From Takakia lepidozioides (taxonomy: Eukaryota > Streptophyta > Takakiopsida > Takakiales > Takakiaceae): DNA of 60,000 nucleotides. The first letter of the stretch is position 1. Each line of letters begins with the position of its first letter. Below, in pieces: positions 1 to 10,312 of the stretch. The DNA is taken from NCBI GenBank assembly GCA_030704615.1, contig CM060732.1, positions 5,644,001-5,704,000 of the forward strand, given 5' to 3'. A program made the position numbers and the translations under genes. The notes under the pieces are model-generated. The model searched no databases and was not told the origin of the DNA. It saw only the letters and a list, made by a program, of their open reading frames with translations.

Positions 1-204
1 TTGTTGATCGTATATAATTGAGTATACTATGTAATTGATATATAATGTTTCTTTTTTTTCTCAGAAGAGCGCGGGGAAGCGAAGGCCCTCCATGCTGACA
101 CTGAGCCATTAACTAGCCAACCTCACCTCCCACTCTCTCTTTCTCAGGGTTATAAAGATTCTTGCTTCTTCGTTTCTGAGGGTCCAGTGCTGTGAACTGT
201 GCAG

Positions 205-2121
205 ATCGTGATGAGGCAGGCGCAGACAGCGGCACTAGCGGTGGTCCGCAGGCCTTCGCTGGCGGGCTGGTCCTGCATGGGTCCACGCCGCCGTGAAACC
301 TGCCCCGAAGATCCTGAGCAGACAGCATCAGCCTCCCACCTTCCGGTAGATAAAGAGAAGGGTGACAAGTGCATAGTAGCAGATGAGACACAGATGCATG
401 CTGCGATTGACGCAGACTGTTTGCCAACTTCGTACCTGAATTTTGATGGTGATGGGGAGGAACAGGCAAGGGCAGGTGAGTTAAGCTAGAGCTTTAGGCA
501 AAGACCACTCAACCCAAGGTGTCACATTTAGTTTTTGACCGAAATTTGGATCCTGTACATGTGGGATGGAATTTGAGGCCTGCCATATCAAACATTAAAG
601 ACTAATGCTAAGGAACATGTTTATGATTTTTATCTGCTGACAGTAACTGTTTCATGTCCACCCTGCATTTATTGTCTACATATTGACCTCTATCAGAAGC
701 AATTTTCTTGCTTGAAGGAGGCCTAGGTTGAGGCTTCAATTGGTCTCTCCCCCTCATCTTTGAGCAAATTGTGGAGTCTTTTGATGTCGGTTTGCTTGTA
801 GTTCTACTTTCGCATGGGCTATCTGTAGTTGCAAAGTTAGTTTCTTTCTTCTCTCTCTGTTCCAAAAACTCTCTGCTTTTTCTGATATGTGCTCATCACA
901 TAAGCTTTTTGTGCGTCCTGTGGATTGCAACTCTGTTACTATTGACAGTTTCCTACTAAAATAGGAGTTTGGTTCATCAATGGGCTATGATCTTAACACA
1001 AAGATATAAGACTATTGTGTTGTGAAGGATTTGACCTCCCCAACAGCTATCCTCCACTTGCAGATACCCCAGGTGGTAGCCCCGAGTGTAAGCCGAACCC
1101 CACATGCTAATCACCACACTTATTTTCAAGTGTGTTATGGTCTACATAAAGTGACCGTCCAGATTCTGACCAATCCTTTGGTAGACTAATAGTGTACCAT
1201 GTGTGATCGAACTTCAGGAAATTATTGGCAGAGATTTAAGGAGACCAGACATGCATTGAGTTGTCAAAGTGATGAGGCAGTGCAAGACTTGCCATCACTT
1301 ATAACCAAAGGGAGGGTACCCGATGATGGGTATAGGGAGCTCCAGTCACAGGACGAACAAGTGGATGAAGAGGAGGGACCAATGGGTCCATCAGGGATTG
1401 GGGAGGAATATTTGTGGCAGCAGCTGGCAGAGGAACTGCAGCGGCAGCAGGATGAAGGTCAAAGCCAGCTGGTGCGTGAGGAAGAGGAGGCAGCAGCACG
1501 TGAAATCATACAGGAGGAGGAACACGTGGCATCCAAGGCAGCCTCTGAACTGGGACAGGTAAGATCTATCAATTTAGACCACAAATTGTCAGGTTCACAG
1601 AAGAGAGGTGCAAACAATGGTGTAATGAGTTCCGTTGCTCAGGAAAATCCCGGTTCATATATACAAAATGGATGCACCACCTAATTTCCAAAGGGGATGA
1701 ATCCCATTGAAAGTTTCAAAGTGTTTGTTGCTGGAATACTTAGTGCGTCATGGCATGTCACTTTTTGTTGCAGGACCACATTGTGTCAGAGGAGCAGGGA
1801 CCAGTGCATGACCTGCGGCGCTTTTTCCCACCAGGTCGTCTCATGCATATCGTCAGTCCCCTGCCTGACGAAGAGGGAAACCTTGGAACAGAGAGTGAAG
1901 GGAAACCCCACAGAGTACGGCTGTTTTCGACCGAGCGAAGCCTATATGGAAAGGTCCGGTTGTCGCGCACCATGGTACATGACCATTTCATGCCGACATA
2001 CAAACAAATGATGGAGAGTGTGATTGAAGTACTTGAGACGGAAATCTGTGACAGTAATGTAGAGGACACTCCCCAACAGCAAGTTGATGAGCAGACACAA
2101 GTGATGGAGAAAGCCATGTAA
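205..2121 (+). CDS. Class 3 (sn1-specific diacylglycerol-type) lipase, C-terminal exons only
   Basis: This is the 3' end of a gene that starts left of the window. Three exons join in phase: 205-475 (donor CAG/GTGAGT), 1218-1558 (acceptor TTCAG, donor CAG/GTAAGA) and 1774-2121 ending in TAA. The first exon reads ...WSCMGPRRR, the second is acidic and glutamine-rich with ELQRQQ and EEEEAAAREI, and the third begins near FFPPGRLMHIVSPLPDEEG and contains GKVRLSRTMVHDHFMP. This order matches the C-terminal tail of plant mono/diacylglycerol lipases of the At3g14075 type, where the PPG-HIV and LSRTM-DH blocks follow the alpha/beta-hydrolase core. The catalytic serine and lid region are not in the window, so activity cannot be judged. 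The family hydrolyses acylglycerols, probably at membranes. The frame is open throughout. The 742-bp intron 476-1217 has only a weak pyrimidine tract but a good CTAAT branch-point candidate near 1186. Confidence 0.82.
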
Positions 2122-2779
2122 CACGGAATATAACTTTTGGGTCATCATTTTTAAGGGGATACAATTATTGAGGGTTGCAGATTGCTTCATTTTGTACATT
2201 CTGAAGCACAGGTTGGACATTGATTATCCTTTTCTCCAGGTATTTGTAGGAGACTGCAATATTCTTACAGCACCTCATTTTGGGACCGATCATTGTAACA
2301 AGTGCAAGCATTTACAGTCAAACATTAAATGAAATGATATCGTTTCCAAAAGACATAGTATGACTGTCAAATCTCTTCAGGAAGTAGGCTGCCCAGAGAA
2401 ATGGAGCAAAACGATGGTCTGCCTGGGATTACCTTGGAGTCAGCCAGATTGGACATTTGTGGGCCAATGGGGACTTGGAATCCGCTCGATTCTGTCTGTG
2501 CAGTGGTACGGAAGAATAGAGCCATCAAAGGATACGACAAAATCAAACAATCCATTTCCCCCCTTTGGCTTGCCAGCCTGCAGTCAGGTCCGCAGTTGCC
2601 CCAGCGCAATTTCTGGGCTCTATCTATCTTTCATGGAAGCCTATCGATATTCTTTGTGCAAGGAACCACTGAACTGCATCACTCTCTTTCCATTCTCCAT
2701 AGATCCAGCAACAATGTCGCTGCAGCTCCTCACAGAACAAGTATTGAACATCCCTTTGACCCCACTGACTCCGGTTAGG
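2122..2779. other. No recognisable gene downstream of the lipase
   Basis: This stretch holds the lipase 3' flank and then sequence with chance open frames (about 2360-2830 on +). I recognise no domain in it. It may be the upstream part of the LINE remnant that becomes recognisable after about 2.8 kb. Confidence 0.4.
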
Positions 2780-3290
2780 GTCTGCGGATGGACTTGTTTA
2801 CTGTGGCTCTGTAAATTTGGCAGGTGAAACCAGAGACTCACTCGCATTCACTCTGGCCTCCAAAGAAATGAACCCCATACCGCCACCATTGGACTCTCTC
2901 CCTGTTTGGTTGAAGACGAATAGATTCTTCTGGGTCTTGGGGTAGACCTCTGGCTGAACTCCCCCTGGACCTTGACGAATGGACTTGGAGGCCCACACCC
3001 CTTCTTCACTTACACAACCAAGAAGGGTTACAAAGCCCTCCTAAATGCCCAGCCATTGCAGTCAAAATGGGATTCAAGATGGCAACACCATGGATTCCTA
3101 AATGAAAAAATGGTCAATCATTTGGGGATCAGTCTGGATCAAGACTCGCCCGGCCAAGGTGGCGGCCTTCCTGGCAAATTGTCAACAGAGTGCTCAAAGT
3201 AGGAGAATGGCTTCAATTCCAATCTTCCCTTCTCTGTGAGTGCTGCCCATCAGCTCTTTAACAACACAGATTACGAGCACTTGACAAGGA
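2780..3290 (+). mobile_element. LINE remnant: C-terminal region with RVT-type zinc-finger end
   Basis: Translated in shifting + frames, this region gives FTYTTKKGYKALLNAQ, then a KW...W spacer, WSIIWGSVWIKTRPAKVAAFL, then WQIVNRVLKVGEWLQF and CECCPSAL. That order (F-x-K-x-Y/A-YK, KW, IW-x-x-PAKV-x-x-FLW, N-R-V-L, Cys cluster) is typical of the region after the reverse transcriptase in plant non-LTR retrotransposons. At least one frameshift, near 3175, separates FLA from WQIVNRV, so the copy is dead. No endonuclease or reverse-transcriptase core is visible here, so it is a fragment. Confidence 0.55.
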
Positions 3291-3300
3291 ATGGAGAGGT

Positions 3301-3564
3301 ATGTTACAGAGGGAACTGGAGAAGTCACCAGCGTTTTACCAGACCATACTCCTTGCCTGTTGTGAACCGAACGGTAGAGCACTAGATCTCACAGCAGGGA
3401 CAGGAAACTCGATGACTGCCGCAGTAATGAGTGGACGGCACTTGCTTGCTTTACCAAATGACCCAGCCCTCATGGATGCGAGGCTCATGGGACTACAGAA
3501 AGAGGCAGCGATGCAATTGGAAGGAACCTTTGGAGGTGCAGGTGTCACTATGTTTGATCTCTAG
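3301..3564 (+). pseudogene. Methyltransferase-like domain fragment (D-L-T-A-G-T-G motif)
   Basis: An 87-residue open frame follows the LINE remnant directly. It contains GRALDLTAGTGNSMTAAVMS, then GRHLLALPNDPALMDARLMGL. The pattern D-x-x-A-G-T-G-N-S, a helix, then G-R-x-x-x-A-L-x-x-D resembles the S-adenosylmethionine-binding motif I and second strand of N-4/N-6 DNA methylase-type Rossmann folds. No catalytic (D/N/S)PP(Y/W) motif is visible, so it is either the C-terminal half of such an enzyme or a truncated copy. The frame can be read upstream into the LINE area without an obvious start, so the ATG at 3301 is only the first in frame. Assignment rests on one motif. Confidence 0.3.
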
Positions 3565-3632
3565 TCGCTCACTTGCTCTGGATTGACTTTTAATCTTGGG
3601 AAATTTCTCTCGATGCAAGTTTCTGTACTAAC

Positions 3633-4465
3633 CAGTGTTGGGCGGGTATTACTTTTTCTAATACCAGCCGGGTCCGGGTATTGAAAAGAAATTAATTTGC
3701 AATACCAGCCGGTTCCATAGTATTGAAAGATTCCCTTAATTTTAATACCTGCCGGTTCTCAATAGTAGTATGATTTTCGATTTGCGGACGGGTATCAATA
3801 GGATGGGTATTCCAATCTAATACAAGCCGGTTATCAACCCGGGTTTAAATAAAAATAAATAAAAATAAAAATAACCACTAAATCATTAATATGTATTGAA
3901 TTTAGAATATTTCAGTTGATTTCACAAAGAAATTAATTATTATGTTGCAAGATTCAGTCTTTGCATTACATAGTAACAACGTTGCAGATTTTAGTATCCA
4001 AATTGAAGCAAGCTTAGTTAAAAGAAGACTGATTGCAACCACAAAAGACACCCTACATGTGCTAAAAATAAATAAAAATAGGGGCGGGCCCGCCCTACAT
4101 GTGCTAAGAAATGAAGCACATTGAGGGGCCTTGGGGCTGGACATACCCTCCCTGACATGTGCACCCTCTGACATGTGCACCCTCTTACCCTGACATGTGC
4201 ACCCTCTTACCCTGACCCCTGACATACGTGCACCCAGCCAATTTCCTATTCATACCATGGTATAGTCCTTGTTTTTGCCCTTAATACGGGTATGCACCCG
4301 GGTATTGCCTTGGCAATACCAGCCGGTCCGGTTATCAACCATAGTATTGGAATTGCCAATACCAGCCGGGTCGGTTATTAACCATAGTATTACAAAAGCC
4401 GCCGGATCGGTTATTCAATACCATGGTTGATACTTGGCCAGACCCTATATACCAGTCCAACATTG
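3633..4465. mobile_element. Non-autonomous hAT-type element (833 bp) with TIRs and 8-bp target-site duplication
   Basis: The left end CAGTGTTGGGCGGGTAT is imperfectly inverted at the right end (reverse complement CAATGTTGGACTGGTAT, 14 of 17 identical). Flanking 8-bp direct repeats are gtactaac (3625-3632) and gtattaac (4466-4473), 7 of 8 identical. Eight-base duplications and CAG-starting termini are hAT hallmarks. Subterminal arrays of AATACCAGCCGG and its complement fill both ends (about 3660-3840 and 4280-4440). The interior is AT-rich and carries a short direct repeat of TGACATGTGCACCCTCT around 4147-4235. There is no transposase, so mobilisation would need a protein from elsewhere. Confidence 0.8.
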
Positions 4466-4479
4466 GTATTAACAACATT

Positions 4480-5935
4480 TGCAAAATGGAGCCAAGAGAG
4501 GAAGAGTGGATAATCTAGTCACTACATTTTTTGAGCTTAGGTGGTGTAGTTCAAGTGTCCCAGACGCATGTGCCACAAGACCATATCTTTATGTCTTTAT
4601 AGTATGTTAGTTTGCAATCCTGGCTTGTGCAGATATAATCTATATAATCCAGAGAGTTGGTCACGTAGACCCTTCGCAACTAGCTTTGGAGTCTTGGCCC
4701 TCTCAAGTACTAGGCATCTCCAAGCATCGAAGATGACAATCAGACCTTCATCAACAAGGGCTCCAATTGACAACAAATTCTTGTTTACACCAGGTACGTA
4801 CAAAGCATTTTTGATAGCTTTTATTTCTCCATTAAGGAACGAAACTTTGAGTTCTCCATTCCCTTCTACAGGAAGAGACTGGCCGCTTGCCATCTTGACT
4901 GAACACAATGCTACAAGTTTCTTGACATTCTCTAAATTCTCCAGCTGTCCTGTAACATGTGCATTAGCACTGGAGTCGAGAATCCAAGATTCATCTTCAG
5001 TCTCTAATGCCATAGCTGCAAGAGCAGCTTGAAACTCCATGGTGGTATCATCGTCAAGTCATCTCCGTCATCTTCTTCATTGCTTTCCGCGAGCACGTTG
5101 ATCTGCTTCTCAGCTTTGTCGTGGGGGGGACATTCCTTTGCCCAATGACCCCATTTGCCGCATTTCCAAAGAAACCAGGTTTGGTAGAAGATTCGGCACG
5201 CCCACCAGTGTTGTTGGATCTGCCATCATAAAACTGTCGTCGTCGATGAGGGTAGCGCTCTTTGTTTCAGCTGAACTTCAGCACCTTTTTGAAGCGCATG
5301 ATTAAGGCTTCATCCTCATGATAATGATTCCTATTTTCGTTGGGGGTCTCTTCTAGATGAAGTCTGCCTGCTATCTCATCCAGGGACGGTAGCGCCTTCT
5401 CACGAGAGATTGCTCGGACAAAGATGTCAAAGCTCGGTGGGAGAGCATTTATAACTTGCTCCACAATTATCTCATCCGTTGGTCGCTCTCCAAACTCAAT
5501 GAGCCGGTTCAATGTGTCTTGAACTAACCGCATGAAGTCAGTGACACTAGAACCTTCTTTCATCCGAAGCGTGGAGAATGCGCTATGGACTGCTAGTCTC
5601 TTCACGTTGTCTCTAACCTTGAACTGTTTGCGAAGCGTTTCCCAGAATTCATGCGGTGTCTTGCTGTTCAGAATGAACGGGATAATTTGATCCTTCACAG
5701 ATAGCTTGATGATGGATAAGGCCTTGCGGTTTTGCTTTCTGAGTATGACATTGTCCACTGAGCTTGGTTGGGAGGCGGTGTTGGAGGTGGCACTTGTAGC
5801 AGTAGTGCTAGTCGTTGAGCTGGAGACAGTGGGGACCAGCTCTGGCTCGACCAGTTTGGGCATAAATCCTCACGTATACTCTGGATTCTAAATTTCCAGG
5901 TGACATAGTTTGAGGCTCCTTCTAATTTGTGGAGA
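4480..5935 (-). mobile_element. Copia-type retrotransposon remnant: gag, zinc knuckle, protease, pre-integrase
   Basis: Read on the minus strand, the order is: NYVTWKFRIQSI (gag start, about 5925-5890); a frameshift; a 198-residue UBN2-type gag (5863-5267) with HEFWETLRKQF and LIVEQVINALPP-like blocks; a degenerate knuckle with KCGKWGHWAKEC near 5165-5130; a protease segment (5040-4597) starting WILDSSANAHVTG; and a GAG-pre-integrase block LWHMRLGHLN near 4575-4545. The protease active site reads D-S-S-A instead of the usual D-S-G-A, and the first knuckle cysteine is lost, apparently to tryptophan. Integrase, reverse transcriptase and LTRs are absent. The copy ends just right of the hAT element. 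Confidence 0.85.
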
Positions 5936-6361
5936 CCGGTGGTGCCGTCGCTCGGTGGGGGTCGGGAAGCGGCCAGGGTAACCGTGGGCGACGGCTTCGT
6001 CGATCGCCTCTACGGCGGGGCGATCGCTGGGGCGGTCGCCCGGGGTTAGAATGAGAGTGCCGGGTTACCGACGGTAGCAGCAGCCGCATGAGCTGGCCCG
6101 TGGGCCCCACTTCATGCAAAGTGGCAATTGGATATGCGGGGCAATAAAATACTCATGTGTGGCATGAGATATACATAGGCATTTGAAATCATGGATCTGA
6201 TAATATGACATGATATGTGTGGCATGACCATGTAATGAATATGAATGCCTCCTGGAAATGGACAGTAGGTTGGGAACAAGCAGGTTAATAACAAGTGGGA
6301 TGTTGGGAACAACTAGTTGTTAACAAGTGGGTTGTTTGGAACAAGTGGTTGTTAACAAGTA
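5936..6361. other. GC-rich stretch followed by short direct repeats, no gene
   Basis: From 5936 to about 6110 the sequence is very GC-rich; it may be the copia leader, but no primer-binding site was recognised. From 6270 to 6360 a motif like GTTAACAAGTGGG-TTG recurs three times. I see no coding sequence. Confidence 0.45.
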
Positions 6362-6867
6362 TGAAAGCATATTTGGAAGATGCTTTGGTTTGAAGCATCT
6401 TTTGGCACATCGCGTTGATGTATTGAAGGGTGTAGATGTTGTCAAATGGTATACACTTAGTGAATACTTTTTTACCACATCTACACCCATAACAACTCGT
6501 TGTGAAGAACATCGTGTTGATGTTGTTATGGGTGTGACAGGGACAGCGACGGGGCGGAACAGGGACAGGGTTTGTGGTAAAAAAGTATTCCATAAAAGCA
6601 TATTTGGAAGATGCTTTCAAGAGAAGCATATTTAGGAAGATGCTTTGGTGGTTTGAAGCATCTTTTGGCACATCACGTTGATGTAGAAGGGTGTAGATGT
6701 GGTCAAATGGTACACACTTAGTGAATACTTTTCTACACCCATAACAACTCGTTGTGAAGAACATCGCGTTGATGTTGTTATGGGTGTGACAGGGTTTGTT
6801 ACGGGTGTGACAGGGACAGCGAGGGGGCGGAACAGGGACAGGGTTTGTGGTAAAAAAGTATTCCATA
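6362..6867. repeat. Tandemly duplicated foldback element (two units, about 261-273 bp apart)
   Basis: Unit 1 contains nested perfect inverted repeats: an outer 18-bp pair at 6462-6479 and 6573-6590 (GAATACTTTTTTACCACA and its complement) and an inner 14-bp pair at 6483-6496 and 6522-6535 (ACACCCATAACAAC and its complement). Unit 2 repeats the same block (about 6630-6867) but has lost part of its left outer arm. Each unit also starts with small palindromes built from AAGCATCTTCC-like words. A transcript would form a long hairpin, as expected for a MITE or small-RNA precursor. There is no coding capacity. Confidence 0.75.
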
Positions 6868-7180
6868 CAGTAGATAGAGCAAGTTCATGCTGGGAGTCAC
6901 CGCCGAATTACTTAAAATCTCCTCGTGGCATTGCCGTAAAGTTTAGAAATTTCCTTAAGTTATGCCGGAGTGTTTTGTTGTAAAGAAAATAAATATTCGG
7001 CACTTCACTGCCGGATCAGCCTTCCGACTACGGTACGAGGGCAAAGTTGCTTTTAAACACATCGGATTAGGGACTAAATTCAGACTCAAGAGGTTTTGGA
7101 TTCGATAATAATATCTACAGCATGAAATCATTGCGTTGTAGGCACGTGTTAAGTCCATATACCCTAGTTGGTAGAACCGA
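6868..7180. other. No feature seen
   Basis: Unique-looking AT-rich sequence between the foldback repeat and the NAGLU pseudo-copy. I see no convincing open frame, repeat or RNA gene. Confidence 0.4.
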
Positions 7181-7945
7181 CAAGGCTACAACCTCCATCT
7201 TCACAGAAGCAAGTGGGAGCACCAGAAATAAGGTCTACTCCTGTCCTTGGCCTCTGTGTGCTCTGCTACCTGGACTTTGTGAACTCGTATGATCTTATAT
7301 GAACTCATATGATCCTGAAACCCCGTCCTCCTACTAAGTTATACCCGACCCACACTCCCACTCGTGGAGAGGTTGGCCTTGCCTACCTCGCATAGATTCT
7401 GAAAAGGAGAGGAAGAAAGATAAGTTTGTGTCAAGGGAGTTCAATGGAATGACTTTAAGAGAGGGGGCCACCAGGGTATGAAAACTGAGGCCATACTTGC
7501 CATAGTGCATGAGCATGCCGGGCTGTGTATTGCACTAAAAGACTGTGTGCCTAGAGGAAGATGTGTGAAACATAGACATTATGGAGGGAAGAGAGGGGAG
7601 GAACTTCAATTTCAAGTTGACACCTTTTGCCACTGTTGAACTGAAGAGTGCAGAATTTGTTGTCAGAGTGAGGCCTTCAACTTAACCAAGGCTGATCTGG
7701 ACGACTACTTTGACCATCTTCCTGGCCTGGGCTCGAATGGAGAATCTTCACAGGTAACACACACTGCCATCTGCTCCATGGCAACTGCTATGATGGTTGT
7801 AGTCGGTCACCTCTGAAATCTATCATATACAGTGGCTCAGCAACAAGCCTGTGTTGCTACAGAAAATGCACACCAATTTTGCACACGCAGCTGGGGCCAA
7901 TGCTGGATCTGCATTGCACAAATTGAAAGCGTTGCCTCCTTCAAG
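7181..7945 (+). pseudogene. Partial inverted duplicate of the NAGLU gene, broken
   Basis: This segment matches the minus-strand NAGLU gene in three collinear pieces. Positions 7190-7240 match the end of NAGLU exon 2 and its donor (21145-21104; CAAGTGGGAGCACCAGAAAT is shared). Positions 7385-7440 match the intron before exon 4 (about 20080-20030; AAGGGAGTT context). Positions 7460-7860 match 18870-18440, covering intron 4, exon 5 and intron 5. NAGLU exons 3 and 4 are missing. The exon-5 copy (7667-7753) keeps acceptor and donor but is 87 bp instead of 92, with a 5-bp loss inside the segment encoding DDYFGGPSF, which shifts the frame. Homology to exon 6 is faint after 7880. The copy retains introns, so it came from DNA, not from a processed transcript. 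It cannot make a product. Confidence 0.8.
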
Positions 7946-8839
7946 GTTATAAGTTGTAAGGCCACCAGCTTATTAGGAGACCCGAATGAAGAGAAGACAT
8001 GAGAGATACATCAAGCGCAGATGACAGAAGTAACAACTTATTCTTCACCATCCAATGATACCATTGCAGGAGATCTTGACCTAGAGTTACACATTTTGGA
8101 TAATATTAAGGCTATCTCGTGATGGTAGAGATCTCGAAGCCGTACACATTACAGTTAGGGTGGAAGCCAACATGGTCTGGCAGATCTAGGGCTAGAGTAC
8201 CTGATCGTGGCTCTGGCCATGGGGGAATCCCTAACCAGGGATCACTCTCGAGGGATTTTGCGCGGGGTTCAGGGTCTGAAGAAACTGTACAAGTGAAGAA
8301 GTACAGCAAATAAATTAGTGCAAGAAGGATATCTCCAACAGAGATAAACAATCAAGAGTCAGATGCAGAACCGTGCAAGTAATCTGGCTGGAGTTTAAAC
8401 ACACCCTTTAAAAACTCACACATGAGGACAAGAAACTATGTTTGCTCAACGAGGTATGATATGATCTCATAGAGATTGTTAAACAATCACTCAAGTATGA
8501 TTTGCGAGAAGTGGGCTGTTGTTGAGGCACTGCCATCTTGTGATAGAGATGGGCTTAAACATGGATTCTCAAACAAACTAGTGAGGAATGTTTGGTTCAG
8601 ATGCTTGGTTTGTCCGGTTTAGGGGCGATTGCAGTGAAGGAGAAGCAGTACCATATGTTAGACTAGGCCATCCCTGCATTTCCTGCGCGTTATATCAGAC
8701 CTGGCTGTGCAGACAGCACAATTGGAAAAATCAATGTATTGCCTGGAATTGGGCAGTAAAAAATGTTGGGCCGCTAATGAAATTTGGCCCTACCAAATCA
8801 ACCAGCAAGTCTGAGGACTGGTGAACTCTGTTCCTGCCC
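7946..8839. other. Intergenic, no gene recognised
   Basis: Holds the decayed right edge of the NAGLU pseudo-copy and the 3' flank of PHT4;6. Short open frames (for example 8119-8313) have no recognisable domain. Confidence 0.45.
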
Positions 8840-10312
8840 CTACTCAAAAACTCTCTCTCCTGTTGCGAAAACACAGAACAAGACTGCACTAAGCACAGAC
8901 AGCAAGGCAGGGGTGGCAAACACCATGTTCCAACTGCTGGGATCGGAGGGGCCCAATTGAGAAGCCTCCAGAATGCGGCCTGTTGCAGCCACCCCCACGA
9001 TGCCTGCCAGTGTGCCTGCTGTGTTCGAAACACCCATCACTATGCCAGCATAGCGTGGTGCAATGTCCATGTGGTTCACAGCAAAGCCTGCCCTTGATAG
9101 GGCACATGACCCCAGTGCCACTGAGGAGCAAATCACAGCATTAGCTGTGGAGCGCAGGCTGGGCATTATCATGAGGGCCACCGCCGCAGCTGCAAAACCA
9201 AGGGTATTGAGGAGTTTGCGGGTATAGGTCACTGAGAAGATTTTCTTTGTGACAAGATGATCGGCAACCACTCCACCCACATTGGAGAAAATGAACATAA
9301 CAAGGTAGGGCAGCATTTTCGAAAAGCCCATGTTGTGCAGACTCACATTCAAGCCCTTTTCAAAGTAAGTGGGCAGCCAATTCATCAACACATAAAGCGC
9401 ATAGTGAAACGTGAAATTGTTAACTACGATTGCCCACACCGGCAAACTCAACATGATCTGCTTCCATGGAATGCCACCCCCTCGGAACTTATCAGGCACC
9501 TTCTTCTTCCCCGCGTCTCTCAAAACGTCCTCCCCACTCTCTTCTACTGTTTGTGCAGGGTGCAGGAGCTTAACCCGCTCAAAGGCTGTAGATGCTCCAA
9601 AACCTGGAGCAGACGCCTTGGATTGCTCGGAATGCAGCGAATCAAAGGCCGCAGGTGCCCCAAATCCCGCAGCTGATGCCTTAGATAGCTCCGCACGTGG
9701 CGGGTCTGTTGCATACTTGAGCCATAGTAGTGCCCATGCAGCACCCATGCACGCTTCTGCACGAAAGACTGCACGAGGCCCTCTCTTGGCCACCAAGCTA
9801 GGAAGAAATAGCATGCCAGCCGCAGCGCCAAAATACATACCTGAGGTGGTCAGAGACACTGACCGCGATCTCTCATGCGGGGGCACCCATTGTGCCAGCA
9901 CAGTGTGGATGGAGGGAAATATGAAGCCCTGCGCCACCCCTACTAGCAGCCGTGCTATCACCATCCCCCCCACCGATGAAGCCTCGGTTGGGGTTAGGGC
10001 TGAAGTCAGTGACCACAACACAAAGGACATGAGCAGCACGGGTCGCCCTCCAAAGCGCTGCGCAGCCCAGCCCCCGGGAACCTGTGAGAGAGCATAGCCG
10101 TAGAAGAAGGTGGACAGAATGTGGCCCTTCGTGGCCTCCCCAACTCCCGCATCGTTGGCAGCTGCCGTGTATGCAACAGAGAAGCCGACGCGCTCAATGT
10201 AGCATACACATGTGCATACAAAGGTTAAGAGAACTGTAACATACCGCTGTGGCATTCTCACCTTCGCCCCTCCCAATGCGCTTCCTGGGACCCCCAATGT
10301 GTGCACCGCCAT
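8840..10312 (-). CDS. PHT4;6: PHT4;6-type anion/phosphate transporter (MFS), intact single exon
   Basis: The 490-residue protein is a complete major-facilitator carrier of the plant PHT4 (SLC17-like) family. It is closest in wording to PHT4;6, which is known from Arabidopsis as a Golgi phosphate transporter. Visible landmarks are CYIERVGFSVAYT in the first membrane helix, SQVPGGWAAQRFGGRPVLL around residue 76, ARLLVGVAQGFIFPSIHTVL around 120-139, WVPPHERSR in the helix 4-5 loop, then WAIVVNNFTFHYALYVLMNW, and AGFAVNHMDIAPRYAGIVMG late in the protein. The large central loop (residues 205-280) has a 21-residue tandem duplication starting SKASA. There are two possible starts, M1 and M20; M1 adds a short tail before the PHT4;6-like core. 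No chloroplast transit peptide is evident, which fits the Golgi member. Its upstream region is shared with LIP2, which points the other way. Confidence 0.93.
   Translation of the reverse strand: MAVHTLGVPGSALGGAKVRMPQRYVTVLLTFVCTCVCYIERVGFSVAYTAAANDAGVGEATKGHILSTFFYGYALSQVPGGWAAQRFGGRPVLLMSFVLWSLTSALTPTEASSVGGMVIARLLVGVAQGFIFPSIHTVLAQWVPPHERSRSVSLTTSGMYFGAAAGMLFLPSLVAKRGPRAVFRAEACMGAAWALLWLKYATDPPRAELSKASAAGFGAPAAFDSLHSEQSKASAPGFGASTAFERVKLLHPAQTVEESGEDVLRDAGKKKVPDKFRGGGIPWKQIMLSLPVWAIVVNNFTFHYALYVLMNWLPTYFEKGLNVSLHNMGFSKMLPYLVMFIFSNVGGVVADHLVTKKIFSVTYTRKLLNTLGFAAAAVALMIMPSLRSTANAVICSSVALGSCALSRAGFAVNHMDIAPRYAGIVMGVSNTAGTLAGIVGVAATGRILEASQLGPSDPSSWNMVFATPALLSVLSAVLFCVFATGERVFE

Noticed and set aside
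1020-1135. Possible second SINE on the minus strand in the lipase intron
   Set aside because: Words resembling A and B boxes exist, but spacing and order are poor and no tail was found.
3600-4470. CRISPR-like regular repeats AATACCAGCCGG
   Set aside because: They occur in both orientations inside an hAT element with TIRs in a plant genome; spacing is irregular.
9257-10097. Long + strand frames over PHT4;6
   Set aside because: Shadows of the GC-rich transporter gene on the other strand.
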